A stretch of 64,000 nucleotides of DNA from Heligmosomoides polygyrus polygyrus (GCA_947396885.1 OX377204.1:95428728-95492727), one strand, 5' to 3'; shown: positions 30,140 to 54,897, counted from the stretch's first letter. Numbers and translations are program-made. The notes: generated from the letters alone by a model not told the origin.

Positions 30140-31215
30140 TCAAATCAATTTTGACATTTGAAACCAAAGTGGACATTCTTCTATCCAAACTCGACAGTTT
30201 TGACATCAAACTGAACATCTTCTGAATCAAAACGAGCGTCTTCAAGATCGAACTGGACTCTCTCCGAGATGTTTAGAATAGTTTTTGTTAAGGGAAAATT
30301 TAGTACGACCTAATTTGAAGTTTTTTAAAATTCACCAGCCCCAATAAGCACAGCAAAAATACACGACCGAACTTCCTGTTCTATGTGTTCCATTCCATAA
30401 CTCCCTGGGCACGCATCACCAGGCAGGCGGGTTCCGTCTTTCAGGAACCTCATTATTTTATAAAAATTTCATATTTTTAGGAAAAGAATGATTTAAAGCT
30501 TGTTTTATTTGCAGTTTTATAATTTTTTATTATTATTCTACTTTAGGAAAAACAATGGTTTAAAGCTTGTTTCGTTTGAAATTCTATAAAATTTTTATTG
30601 TTTTGTTTTAGGAAAACCAATGGTTTGAAACGTGTTTTAAAGTTTAGGTAGGCAGCAATTTTTTTTCGATGCTAAAAGAACAGATTACGCCATGCATTTG
30701 TCTTCCAGGACTTCGCGACCTTTCTTTGAGTGATAGCAGAAGTTCTGTTCGCGTTGATGCGCATTTATTTACGACACAACAAAAGCAAAAGTAGAAAAAT
30801 AGAAAAGCAGTATTCACTCTAATTTCAATTAAGCAGCGTTTACACTATCAATTAAATGAAAATTGTAGCTAACTAGTTGTGTGCATGGCGTGATCTCTTC
30901 CTTTAACATAAAATTGCTGCCTTTCCTCACCTTAGAATAGGATCTAAACCGTTATTTTGCTTCGAAAAAATAAAGATTTATAAAATTTCAAACAGTGTGT
31001 CCACTTATAGATTAGCTGAATTTGAAAATTTTAAAAGAAAGACGTACTAAAGTTTCCTCGAACACAAAATTATTCCAACTTTCTCGGAGAGCCTCTCGTA
31101 TAAGGAGGAAGAAACTCGTTTTAATCCGAAAAATGTATGGCTTGATTTCAAAAGGGTAAACCTTGCTTAGAAGAGTGTCCAATTTGATTTGAAAAAGTGC
31201 CCAATTTGGGGTTTG
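30140..31215. mobile_element. Foldback element with 21-22 bp end iterons, best copy
   Basis: The left end (30147-30265) has units ACATTTGAAACCAAAGTGG, ATCAAACTGAACATCTTCTG, ATCAAAACGAGCGTCTTCAA and ATCGAACTGGACTCTCTCC at about 21-base steps. The right end (31100-31215) has the inverse: CTCGTTTTAATCCGAAAAAT, GTCCAATTTGATTTGAAAAA. Inner arms 30290-30730 and 30850-31090 share the CGCCATGCAT / GTGCATGGCG core, AATTCACC / GCTGAATTTG-type blocks and GGTTTAAAG / ATCTAAACC blocks. A further iteron patch lies at 31396-31485. No ORF is seen. Confidence 0.6.
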
Positions 31216-31710
31216 GGGTGAAGATGACGTACACTTGTATCTATATCTTATGGTTTTCATCGTTTTGGTCTTCCTTGTCGTCGTATTGCCCATATTAGTG
31301 TTCCTTTTTGGCATAGTTTCCATCACCTTATCTTTGGTTACGACCCAATCTTCTTCATTCTTCTTGTCGTCTTGCTGCTCCTCACTTCCACTTTTTGAAG
31401 TGTCCAAGTTGATTCGGTTGATTTTGATCCAATTTGATTTGATAAGTGCCCAATTTTGTTCGAAAACGACTATTTTGAAGTGGAAATAGTATACTTAGAA
31501 TTTATTTTTGTCGATCAGTATCGGTCAATTTCTATTGTTTTATCTGAAATTGAATTCTTATCTCTCATATCAGTTGAGCTGCGATGTTTTCCGCGCTTTG
31601 AGCGATCGTTTGTTTAACCCATTCGACAGAGTTAATCTCACACCGAGTTTTTCTCCATGTCCGTGACATCCCGTTATTACACTGTGGCCCGTCGTCTTCA
31701 AACGTCTACG

Positions 31711-31718
31711 TGTTTCAG
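31711..31718 (+). promoter_or_regulatory. Probable trans-splice acceptor of the aminotransferase gene
   Basis: TGTTTCAG lies 15 bases before the ATG at 31734, with only CCAAAGCCGAGGAAG between. The TTTCAG consensus at such a distance from a start codon is typical of SL1 trans-splicing in nematodes. No donor for a 5' coding exon was found upstream. It could also be a normal acceptor for a non-coding first exon. Confidence 0.55.
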
Positions 31719-31733
31719 CCAAAGCCGAGGAAG

Positions 31734-45103
<13,370 letters not shown>

Positions 45104-45441
45104 AGATCTCCCCGATGAGACGACGACGACCTGTACGAGTTAGACTGACTGACCTGGTAGTGTAGATGCTACGTGTGTGTATATCCCTTCCTCTGTGCAT
45201 GTGTGTATGCGTCGAGTGTGTGCGTGTGTGTAAGCGTACGGTATTGCTTTAGAATAGAAAGGATTTCTGTGAAACAACTCCCCCGAATATGATGAATTTA
45301 CTCATAATATTTAGAGCAACGTATGGATCGATGTTAAGTGATACCCAGTGTCCAAATCCTCATTGTTGAGGTCGAGGTATTAAGTTGGAGAGCGGTTTGG
45401 TGGAGGTGATTCTCATGCGCTCGTAGTAAAAAGTGTAGATG

Positions 45442-45447
45442 AATAAA
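45442..45447 (+). terminator. Likely polyadenylation signal of the aminotransferase gene
   Basis: AATAAA occurs 339 bases after the stop codon, the first such hexamer in the 3' region. The mariner fragment starts about 115 bases further on, so the 3' UTR is repeat-free except for a GTGTGT run near 45175-45235. Confidence 0.5.
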
Positions 45448-45560
45448 TATTGATCGATCTTGTTGGTAGTATCGTCGATTGGTTGGAACCTTGGTTGTTA
45501 ATTACTTGGAAATCTCAACAAAAAAGGTTTGTTTAGTGCATTTCCACTTTATACACACAT

Positions 45561-46060
45561 TATATTGGGTTGTAGGGAAAGTTTCCCACTACTCATTCTG
45601 GCATTCCGCCAAATTTTTAGAAAGTGTTCTGGAACCTTCTTCCAATAACGTTTATGTGACCTACATTTACCACGATTGTCGTCATATTCCCTTACGACTA
45701 TGGCGGAGAAAATCGTTCTCGACTGCAAGCAAGTTCGACTGCTTCTGGTTTTCGAGTTCAAAAGCAAAACAAGACAAGAGTCGCGGTGGATAACAGATTT
45801 GCAACGATGGGTCCCACCCCTGTCTCCTACGACACAGCGAAAGTACGGTTCCGAATGTTCAAGAACGGAGACTTTTGCTTGGAGCATCAATCACTGTCTG
45901 GAGGCCCGGTTGCAGTGAATGAGGAGAGCATTCTGGAGCTGCTTCAGGAGTATAGCGGACGTTGCACCTGTAAACTGGCAAAGGGATTCATGTGCAGTCA
46001 CACCATTGCTCAACACCTGCGTTGCCTTGGGAGCACGTATATTAGGATGTCTCACACGGA
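45561..46060 (+). mobile_element. Mariner 5' fragment with transposase N-terminus
   Basis: The end TTGGGTTGTAGGGAAAGTTT follows TATA. The ATG at 45700 opens MAEKIVLDCKQVRLLLVFEF; after a frameshift near 45780 the plus frame continues FATMGPTPVSYDTAKVRFRM, FKNGDFCLEHQSLSGGPVAV, ILELLQEYSGRCTCKLAKG, CSHTIAQHLRCLG. This is the paired helix-turn-helix DNA-binding region of mariner. It stops before any catalytic Asp. Confidence 0.8.
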
Positions 46061-46119
46061 ATGTCGCTTCAGACCGAAAAGTTAAATTCATTCATACAAA
46101 GGAATTAAAACCAAACTTA

Positions 46120-47110
46120 ATTCGGTAATATATTCTCTACAATTATCATTTACTGTTAGAATAAATAGTAGCTTTTCTAGCGTTTACCGTTGTACTAGTG
46201 GTGTCCCTCAAGGAGGAGTCTTGTCGCCGTTACTTTTTATCATCTATACTAGTGATCTTCCACTATTACTTAAAACATCGCATTTCGTCAAAGTTCAAGC
46301 TTATGCTGATGACATAAAAGTTTACGGATCGTACACCTTGAATAACTGCGGAAGTAAGGCAGGCATTGAATAATGCCATTGAAAAAATGATTGCATGTGC
46401 ATCTGAGTGGGAAATTCCTCTCAACATGAATAAATGCCAAGTGATGCATATTGGAACCTTAGAACCAGTGGAATATGAGATTGGTGGTGTGCTTTTATCC
46501 AGCTGTCGCACTGTTTAGGACTTGGGAGTTCTCTTTGAACCCACGCTCGAATTCAGATCTCACATAGACTTCATTGTACGAAAATCATACTCAGCACTTT
46601 TCCTGATTTTTCGGAATGTTAAATGTTCTGATGTTGCAATACTGGTTCGCTTATACAAGTCATATGTATTGCCTCACTTGGAATATTGCTCGCCTTTATG
46701 GAACCCCAGAACAAGAAACTATGTACTCAAAATCGAGAAAGTACAGAAGCTCTTTACTAGACCTTTATGGTACCGTTGTTCGAATCCTACGCATCGCCTT
46801 CTCCTCCCTAGCTATGAAAATCGTCTGAAGCATTTCAAACTGCTATCACTTCAAGTCCGTAGGATAATATCTTACCTGGTCTTTTGCTTCCGCATTATCA
46901 GGAACGAGGTGAATCTCTCAGCGCTCAGCGAGCAAGTACTGGGTTTTTCGGCCCGTTAGTTCTAGGCGAAATAGACTCTGCATCTCTTACCGTAGAATCC
47001 AACGCCCTGGCAGAGATAAGTTGTGTTCAATATTGTGTTTTATCGGTGCTCTGGATGGTTCCGTCTATTACCCATTGAAGTCTTCCAAGCCCAATCGGGC
47101 TCAGTTTTCA
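46120..47110 (+). mobile_element. CR1/L2-like LINE fragment with reverse transcriptase core
   Basis: The plus frames read SGVPQGGVLSPLLFIIYTSD, QAYADDIKVYGS (the YADD catalytic box), a frameshift, LNMNKCQVMHIG, a stop, DLGVLFEPTLEFRSHIDFIV, LYKSYVLPHLEYCSPLWNP and LPSYENRLKHFKLLSLQVRR. That is the order of RT palm, thumb and connection in CR1-type elements. Both ends are truncated and several lesions break it. Confidence 0.8.
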
Positions 47111-47742
47111 GACGCAGGTTGGTGAATCTTGCCTTTCGGGGTGATCTCAATTTCAATGAGAATTGCTTTTAGTGTACTGTTTTCTAGTGAACCAGTGGAT
47201 CTTTCTCCCATGGACTTCGCATCGGCAAATTCTGCTCTGATCTACTATCTCGCTTCCTGCTTTTTTAAATCAGCAACATTCTCATTCGCAAATTCCAAGA
47301 AGACATCGGCAGATAAAGATAACTTGCATTAAAGATATTTAAGAGTAGTATTATGTAATGTTGCTGTCAATTATATGAGTGCTTTCGAACCGTCATTAAA
47401 TTTCTGAGCTCATAGCATTACTCATTGTCTTATCTCCTTATTCTCTACATTTCATACACTCTCCTCGCTCTCTCACATCGTTTCAGCTTATTGATGGTGG
47501 AATGGTGATTGCAACTGCACAGAAGCATTAACACGCAAAGCTCTTTTTCTGTCTACTTTTCTTTACGTACTGCTGCCGCCATGTTCATTGCCTCTCTCTC
47601 CAATTACTGGCTATGAGTTTGCTACGATCCCAAATCGTATAAACGATTCCTAAATATTTATGATCAAAGGTTCGAAAAACACTCAGACTGCAGCATGCAC
47701 ATGCAGCACTGTTTTTGTTTCTATCTGCTGTTGTTTATTTAT

Positions 47743-48350
47743 TTAAGGCGCACAACTTGTGCAATAAATGAAACGAAATGAAAAACTTTTCACAACGCTA
47801 TGCAAAGGGTGCATCCCGTCTTTAATGAAACGAGCTGGCCGCGAATCGAGGAAGTTGGTCTTCCAAGTCCTGATTTCGTCGTGGTCAGCGAACTTCTTTC
47901 TAGCCAAGGCGTGCTGCATCGAGCTGAATATGTGGAAGCCGGGTTGGACAATATCAGGGCTGCACGGCGGATGAGGCAAAACGGTCCCACCAAGTTCATC
48001 AATTTTCTGCTGAACGACTTGCGATATTGGGCCTCGCATGAGCATACAGCGAGTTGGTAGAGGAGGTGTCAACGTGATTTGAATTCAAATTTGGAACAGG
48101 ATTTGAAGCAAACAAGCACTTCTGCAAGCTCCCACGAGTCGATCTTGTCGGATCAGCTTCAACGGCAGTTCATGAAAGGTCGTTATCCAGTATAGGCGCC
48201 TTCTTCTTTGTTCTTCGCCTTCAAGACTTCAGTCGCCGGCGGCAAAACATTGAAACCACCGTTCGCATTGTCTTTTGAAAACTGCATCTTCCCCTAATGC
48301 AGGTACTAACGAAAGATGCGATTCCGCAGCGGATTTCTTCAATTTAAAGT
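47743..48350 (-). mobile_element. Mariner remnant, minus strand
   Basis: The minus frame 47743-48072 holds VVQQKIDELGGTVLPHPPCS, PDIVQPGFHIFSSMQHALA, KKFADHDEIRTWKTNFLDSR: the end of a mariner transposase, with the third catalytic Asp box ('PSDFH') altered to QPGFH. Upstream (about 48160-48290, minus) are broken traces of the N-terminal domain (RWFQCFAAGD). Confidence 0.7.
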
Positions 48351-48439
48351 CGTAAAACAGGCACGCGCGTACAATCATTTTCTGGTCCATTGTAGTCTGA
48401 AGGCTATAATTTTAGAAACCGATGAAGGAATGAAGTTGG

Positions 48440-49217
48440 AAAAATAGGAAATGTAGAAGATGAAACGCCGTGAAGAACTGACCCTAAGTGAGCTTACAAA
48501 CGATGCGAATAACTGTGGAAAGAACGCCACAATGTATGCTACATTCCGTGTGGGACAACCTAATAGATATGGTGCATGGATACCGCATGAACCTAGCGAC
48601 CCTGCAGGTACGCCAGGATGCGTGTGTAAACTTCTTGACCCTACGGCAGAACCTTTTTGGCTAAAACCCGGTCCACGAAAAGTGGAAAAAAACCCGGTCC
48701 ACGAAAAGTGGGACGACCATGTTAACCACACGCGAAAACTTCAGCGACTCGCGCCGAAGCAGAAATTCCCACGCCAAGGCCGGAACTTCACCCAAAAAGG
48801 TGATGATCATTGTCTGGAGGAACTGCAGAGGAGTCATTCACCGGAAGCTGCTGGCTGTGAACGATACTGTTACTAGTGATGGATGTCCACTACAAGCAGT
48901 TGGATCGAGTTGAAACAGCTTGTCGTAGGAAACAAGACAAGATCTTCTTCTTTCACGACAGTGCGCGTCCACACGTTGCAAGGGGGACTCAGAAAAAACT
49001 CCATTTTTTCGGATGGCATGTTCTGCCCCACCCACCGTATTCCCGGGATCTTGCTCTAACGATCACCATCTCTTTCTTTCCTTGTCGAACCATTTGCAGG
49101 AAAAACTGTTCGACGACGTGGAGCAACTTGAAAAGTGCCTCGCTGAGTTTTTTCGCCAAAACCCCAGGAATTCTAGAGAAGCGGGATCTTTACAATATAA
49201 TCTCGGGAGAAGCATGA
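48440..49217 (+). mobile_element. Mariner remnant, plus strand, distinct family
   Basis: Fragments in shifting frames: LLDPTAEPFWLKPGP, VMIIVWRNCRGVIHRKLL, ACRRKQDKIFFFHDSARPHV (second catalytic Asp kept), LHFFGWHVLPHPPYSRDL, LFLSLSNHLQEKLFDDVEQL, EKCLAEFFRQNP. A 22-bp unit (AAACCCGGTCCACGAAAAGT, then GG) is duplicated head to tail at about 48664-48710. Only this and the frame breaks disturb it. Confidence 0.75.
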
Positions 49218-49224
49218 GCCATGT

Positions 49225-52200
49225 CTGAAGGTCCACCGCACTGTCCGAGGCCCGCGGCGACAGCGAGTCTGCCCTGCTGACGATACATAAGGTGTTGACG
49301 GGAGACGTTGATCGGCTCATAGCATCTACTGTGTTTGCGGAGTCATCATTATCATCATTATCATTATCATTACTATCATTCTGAAGCCCACCGCGCTGTC
49401 CGAGGGCGGCGGCGACAGCGGGTGAGGCCTGCCGACGACACATGAACTGTAGACGGCGCATGTTGATCACATCTAGGGTATTGATCGACCAACTACCAGA
49501 GGGATGGAAATCAAAGAACATGCCATGAGTTTCCAATGACGTGTCTGTTGGGTGTACGTTTGTGCTCCGTACGGGTTTATCCACTTTTACACTGAATTTC
49601 CCTTTCATTATCGCATTCGATCCTTACTGCAGTTTCCGCACCTTACAGCTGATCCTATTTGTTCGATTTTGTTGGTTCTGACAGAAGTTTTTGTAATACT
49701 ACAGAATTGTTGACTTTTATGACTTTGGTGCTTGAGAGGATGTGCCGCAGACATCGCTCAACGGGTGCCGGGATTCAGAAGACTTTTCGCAACTGTCATC
49801 CTAGGTGCGTCGGGTTACTGAGGACTCTCTAACATTCACCTGTATCACCTGTCGTCCCGTTGATCATCGACTTGCTCGAGCGGGCGCCAGCAGCGTCTCC
49901 ATTTGTCCCTGTCGCGTGCCAGAGTGGTCCAATGGATCCTCCTCGCTCGAGGGACACGAAGAGCGTCATATCGGTCGTTCAGGGCTTTCACGAAGAAGTC
50001 CGACCAACGCGTTGGTGGGCGTCCTGGTGTTCTTTTGACATCCCGCGGAATCCAATCTGTGACGGCTCTCGTCCAGCGGGTGTCTGCGAATCGCATTACG
50101 TGGCCGGCCCACCTAATTTTCGACGACTTGGCCCATGCGACAGCGTCTCTGATCTTCGAACGTCGGCGAAGCTCGGAACTCCGGAGGCCTTCTCTCACTT
50201 GCGTGAGTCGTGTCACTCCGAGCATCGTCCTCTCGATTCCACGCTGCGCGACGCTGATCGCGTGTTCATCCTGCTTTCGTATAGCCCAGGTCTCTGAGGC
50301 GTATGTTAGGGCAGGAAGAACAGTGGAGTCGAATAGGTGGGCACGGAGTCGGACGTTCTTCGTTTTCTTCACGACTTCTTCGACGCTCTTGAAAGCTCCC
50401 CAAGCCGCTCGTTTCCTTCTGCTCAGCTCTGGTGCTAGGTCGTTGGTCATGTTGACTTCGCGACCCAGATACACATAGCTGGAGCATTCGGAGATGTTCG
50501 TTCCGTTGAGCGAGAATGGGGCATCAGAAACCCATCCGTTCTTCATGAACATCGTCTTCGTAAGATTCAGCTGCAGTCCAACGCTTCCACATACACGATC
50601 GAAGTCGGCCAGCATTCGTTCCGCCTGACTGATGCTCGGTGTTATGAGCACGATGTCGTCAGCGAAGCGAAAATGGTGCAGTTGCCGGCCGTCGACCTTC
50701 ACTCCCATGTCTTCCCATTCTAGTTCGCGCATGACGTTTTCGAGGGTGGCGCTGAAGAGCTTCGGGGATATGGTATCCCCTTGTCGAACCCCTCTCTTCA
50801 CGTCAATGACGACGTCGTTGTAGAATGGTGAGATCTTGGTCGTGAATCCACTGTACAACTCTCGAAGAACTCTGATGTACTGAGTAGGAACGCCCTGGGT
50901 GAGCAGGGCTTCCATGACCGCTTCAGTCTCGACGGAGTCGAATGCCTTCTTCAGGTCAATGAACGTAAGGCACAGCGGCAGCTTGTACTCTCGCGACACT
51001 TCGATGAGCTTCGTAATGGTGTGTATGTGGTCGATCGTGCTGAATCCTCTCCGAAATCCTGCTTGTTCGCATGGCTGTCCTTCGTCCAGCGTTCTACTAA
51101 TCCTATTCAGGATGACTCGAGTGAACAGCTTGTAGACTACGGACAACAGGCAGATCGGGCGATAGTTGCCAATGTCGTGCACGTCTCCCTTCTTGTACAG
51201 CAAAACGGTCTTGCTGGTCTTCCACTAAGATGGAACCTTGCATTCGGACAGGTAGCGTGTGAAGAGCCGCGCCAGGGTGTTGATGAGCGCTGGCGGGAGG
51301 TTCTTCAGGTGTTCAGCTCTGATCCTGTCAGAACCGGGTGCTGTACGTTTCTTCACCGACGAGATGGCGTGTCGGATCTCGGAAGGGAGAACAGAGGGAA
51401 CGACGTATCCATCCTGCGGAAGATGGCATGGGGGCAGGTGGACGTGGCTATCGAAGAGATCGGAGTAGAAGTCGTGGATGACTTTCTCCATGGTCCTTCT
51501 GGAAGAGGTGATGGTTCCGTCAGGACGTCGGAGAGCGGTCATCTTGGTCTTGAAGTTGGCGAAGTTCCGGCGGGCATTGCGAATGCTCAGCCCTGCCTCT
51601 GCTGCTTCAGCCAACACTTCCGCCCTTCTCTCCTTGAGATCTTCCTTTATCGCCGCTCTGCATAGCTTTGCAAGCTCGGACGTCAGTTGGTAGTTGCCTG
51701 ACGCTCGTGCTGCTCCACGCTGGCGTATCAGCTCGAGAGTTTCCGGAGACAGGCGTCTCTTGGTGGTCTTCAAGCTCTCGGCTCCCTTAGCACTACCGTG
51801 GAGATGGTGCACGAAGCGATCGTATTCCTCGTCGACGTTGTCCATGACGGCATCTTCCCAAAGGCCGACAAGAGAGGTGTAGAGATCCCAGTTGATGGTC
51901 GTTCTGGGATTCCTCTTCTTGAACTTCGCGGCCTTCTCTCCTTGACGCGAAAAGCGGAACCTCGCGCGAAGGAGGCGGTGGTCCGATCCCGTGTAGAACT
52001 TGGGGACAACGGAGACATCGGTCAGGCAATACTTGCGATTGAAGATGATGTGGTCGATCTCGTTGTGGAACTGGCCACCGGGGGATTCCCAGGTCCATCG
52101 TAGGAAGGGAGGCTTCTGGAACTGCGAGTTTCCATGGATGGTCTTGGTCGACATGATAAACTCAGACAGCCTTTCATCTTGCTCGTTCCACTCCAAACCG

Positions 52201-53265
52201 TGGGTTCCGATGTGAAGTTCTTCCGGCGACCTTCGTGGCCCGATCTTGGCGTTGAAGTCGCCGACGATCACCTTGTAGAAGGTGTGATCTTCCTTATAGA
52301 ACTTCTCCAGCTCCACGTAGAAGGCCTCGACGTCTTCGTCGTCGTAGTCGGATGTTGGGGCATACGCGACGAACACAGTCAAGGCTGGCACGGAGCCACA
52401 TCGCTTCAGTCGCAGACGTCCGATTCGGCTAGTCAGAGACTCGTACGAATCGATGTTCATGGCCAAGTGCGTGTTGACGAGGACACCAACGCCGCCTACC
52501 CCCTGCTGTCGCATGTTCCGAGGAACAGTTCTTCTCCGGAGTCCTAGGCGGCGTGTAGGGGGTGGTGTCTTCTCGTCTCGGTCAGTCCGATGACGTCGTA
52601 CTTGATCTTCCTGGCTTGCATCATCAGGTCCTCGACGGATGCTTCGGACGCAAGCGTGCGGGCGTTGTAAGTACAGATCGTCATCCTAGTCCTTCTTAGT
52701 TTGCGCAGCCTGGTTAGGCCCTGAGATTTTAGCAGCCTCTCCGTACTCGTCCTTCCCATCGCTGCAGAAATGGGGGCTCTTTCGGGGTCAGGGGAATGAG
52801 GCCCTTTAGTGCTGCTGTGTTTGACTGGAATACAACACGGGTAGCTAGTCAGGCTCTGTCGTGCGGGCGGGGTACTCCGGGCAGCCAGCCAGACTGCCCG
52901 AAGGGACGGGGCGAGACTTAAGGCGGCCTCGTATCGCCTTACATGTACTCCCAGTCTACCGAGTGCAAGCTTTTGGCCGAGCCGACACAGTTACAATCCG
53001 CACAGTCACGGACACATCCACGCACACTGTGCACGAACATGCCGCTCCCACGCACAAGGAACGCATCGACCCGACACAGCAGGAGCAAGGAGTCCATCCC
53101 CTGCATCCCACCTGCGTCTCTGGGCAGTACACGGTCGCATTTGGTTCGCGTTTAATTCCCCTATCCACCACCCGGGGACGCGCCACGTGGCCCTGCGACA
53201 AGCGGCCCGAGATCCCTCTTAACAAGAGAGCCCGAAGGCTCTCTATCGAGGGAGATCCTCTAACA
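49225..53265 (-). mobile_element. RTE-type non-LTR retrotransposon, almost full length
   Basis: Read on the minus strand: a GC-rich leader of about 500 bases (53265-52760), one ORF (52759-49845), a 3' region of about 350 bases and an (AATGAT)n-type tail at 49381-49340. Below the tail the last 115 bases of the 3' region recur (GCGGTGGACCTTCAG at about 49225, GCGGTGGGCTTCAG at about 49381), so a second, very short RTE 3' end abuts it. The leader begins with a strong nested hairpin (53213-53253). Confidence 0.85.
49845..52759 (-). pseudogene. RTE endonuclease/reverse transcriptase ORF, three lesions
   Basis: The protein starts MGRTSTERLLKSQGLTRL and MTICTYNARTLASEA. Endonuclease motifs: VIGLTETRR (catalytic Glu), KVIVGDFNAKIG, TWESPGG and GSDHRLLRARF. 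Reverse transcriptase motifs: NYRPICLLSVVYKLF, LTFIDLKKAFDSVE, GVRQGDTISPKLF, RFADDIVLI (catalytic Asp pair) and YVYLGREVN. The C-terminus has SKIRWAGHVMRFADTRW and GRPPTRWSDFF. It would nick the target and copy its RNA onto the nick. Lesions: TAG at 52544-52546; one base missing in a C run at 52499-52503; and an in-frame TAG at 51225-51227 between KVPS and WKTSKT. The two long frames either side of that last stop are in the same phase. All else is intact, so inactivation is recent. Total about 970 codons, normal for RTE. Confidence 0.9.
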
Positions 53266-53269
53266 TTAG

Positions 53270-53815
53270 CAACAGCATATTATGGTGGCCGATGGTGTTT
53301 CGATCGGGGAATCGGTCCTATTAGTCGCTCAGATAATCAATATCGATCGTGATTATCCATTCTTGAGCGGCGGTATCGGTTCTCTCCAGACTTGATCGAA
53401 CTAGGTGGGTGTTCCATGATTATGATGGCCGACGGAAGGTCGATCATGAAATCAGCCACCATGTTGAAGCTTCCATCAAGCAATCAATATCAATCGATGT
53501 TATTGATTGGTCAACGTCATGGTCTGGAAGACCCTTCTTTTGATTTGGAAATTGTTCACTTTGTTCTCAAGAGCATATGTACTTCGCGCGCTGGATTGCT
53601 TAAGCTATTTCTACCTGCATAGGTCCGTCAATTTTAAGCGTTGGACCAGGAGAGGTCAGCGAAGAAAGTTCGTCGGACCTACGCTCAGTTCGACTACGGT
53701 TTTAACCAAGCCTTGCTCTTTGGTCCTCCATTTTCGGCAGTACTTTGACCAGTTTCCATACTGGAACGAAAGGCATAAATTTCAAAAAAACCACAGGTGA
53801 CGGGATACCGTCCTT
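53270..53815. other. Unassigned stretch with one iteron pair
   Basis: Repeated ATCAATATCGATCG / GCAATCAATATCAATCGATG at 53334 and 53480 and a GATTTGGAAATTGTTCACTT unit (53543) like the 21-22 bp end motif. No gene recognised. Confidence 0.35.
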
Positions 53816-53819
53816 ACAA

Positions 53820-54095
53820 TCTAATATATTGCTAGAAGTAATATAAGGTCTATGTTTTTCACAGACCGAGCTGGAACCGAATTTCAAAAGTTTTCGAAGA
53901 AAAACATTTTACCAAAATCGCTAAGGCAATACAAAAGACTTACTGACAGGTATCTCCAGGATGTTCCTTAATAGTTTGCTTCCAACTGTCGCCGCTGTCT
54001 GTCGCTTGTACCTAGCAGTATATTTTTACTCGCTCTGTTCTGGTTCTTAATGTGCATGTTCTGTTTGTTCTATTTTTTGCGTGGATATCCACGTA

Positions 54096-54130
<35 letters not shown>

Positions 54131-54133
54131 ATA
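53820..54133 (+). mobile_element. CR1-like LINE 3' end, second copy of the 40867 family
   Basis: The plus frame reads FFTDRAGTEFQKFSKKNI, LPKSLRQYKRLTDRYLQD and stops after VP. Then comes CGTGGATATCCACG at 54080-54093 and a TATAAATAAATA... tail to 54133. Codon for codon it is close to the intron 9 copy. Confidence 0.8.
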
Positions 54134-54149
54134 TTATTAACTTTTCTAG

Positions 54150-54420
54150 TACATTGCTCTACAGTTCTGCTCTCGATTTTTTTCGAATATCCGAATGGTT
54201 TCGAATGCGCATCAATTATTTTATATATATATTCAAAAAATTTAATCAAAAATCGGTTTTTCTTCTAATTCGCATACAATCGAAAGCGCGATTTTTTTGT
54301 ATAACTGAACCCGAAAGCATTCGAAAAGCAATTTTATAAATGTTCGAATATTCAAGTTCGAATGAAAATCGTTCGAATAGCTGTTCGAATAGGTCATTCG
54401 AGCAGAACTTCAGTACTTCC
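54150..54420. repeat. TTCGAATA-rich region
   Basis: TTTCGAATATCCGAATGG, AATGTTCGAATATTCAAGTT, GTTCGAATAGCTGTTCGAAT and similar; the same family as 41405-42130, here next to the same LINE type. Confidence 0.5.
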
Positions 54421-54895
54421 AGTATATTCGTCGTTTTCTTTTTTATTATATTAAAAAATATTTATTGTGTATTAAAAATCATTTTTTAAGTCAGGAGCGG
54501 CTGTAAGGGCTTTGATTGCAACCATACACCCTGTTACAACATTTTGAATTCAATTTAAATAGTTCACAATGAAAATGGACTTCTTTCATAGCAAATTGGA
54601 AGCATTTCTGAAGGGTTCCAAAACATTTTTAGTCCAGCTCTAGCACTTGTTGGGTGTTTTCCCTACCCGTTTGGGTCACATCCGGGAGGGTATCATATCC
54701 CATAAATTTCAAATGGACTTTTCCGATTATCGCTGCTGAACTTCAGGTTTATTCAGCAAATATAACTGTCCAGTATTACCTTGAAAATCTTCGGTCAGAA
54801 CGGGTGTTTTGAGGTCAAGTAAAAATTGAGCAACCCCTTCATTTTGTGTTCAAAAAATAAGTTTCTTGCATGAAGCGAGACTTACATTTTTGAGA
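54421..54895. other. Unassigned AT-rich stretch
   Basis: No gene or repeat family recognised. Confidence 0.4.
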
Positions 54896-54897
54896 GA

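Noticed and set aside
49063..49608. 181-codon minus frame reading through the RTE tail
   Set aside because: It crosses the (AATGAT)n tail and both copies of the RTE 3' terminus; the Asn/Asp run is the translated tail.
49860..51665. Several long plus-strand frames (for example 49860-50297, 49903-50478, 51021-51665)
   Set aside because: They are antisense shadows of the RTE reverse transcriptase ORF, whose motifs are unambiguous on the minus strand.
53205..53265. HDV-like ribozyme at the RTE 5' end
   Set aside because: A strong hairpin exists, but I could not fit the P1-P2-P1.1 pseudoknot or the active-site C by eye; kept only as a structure finding.
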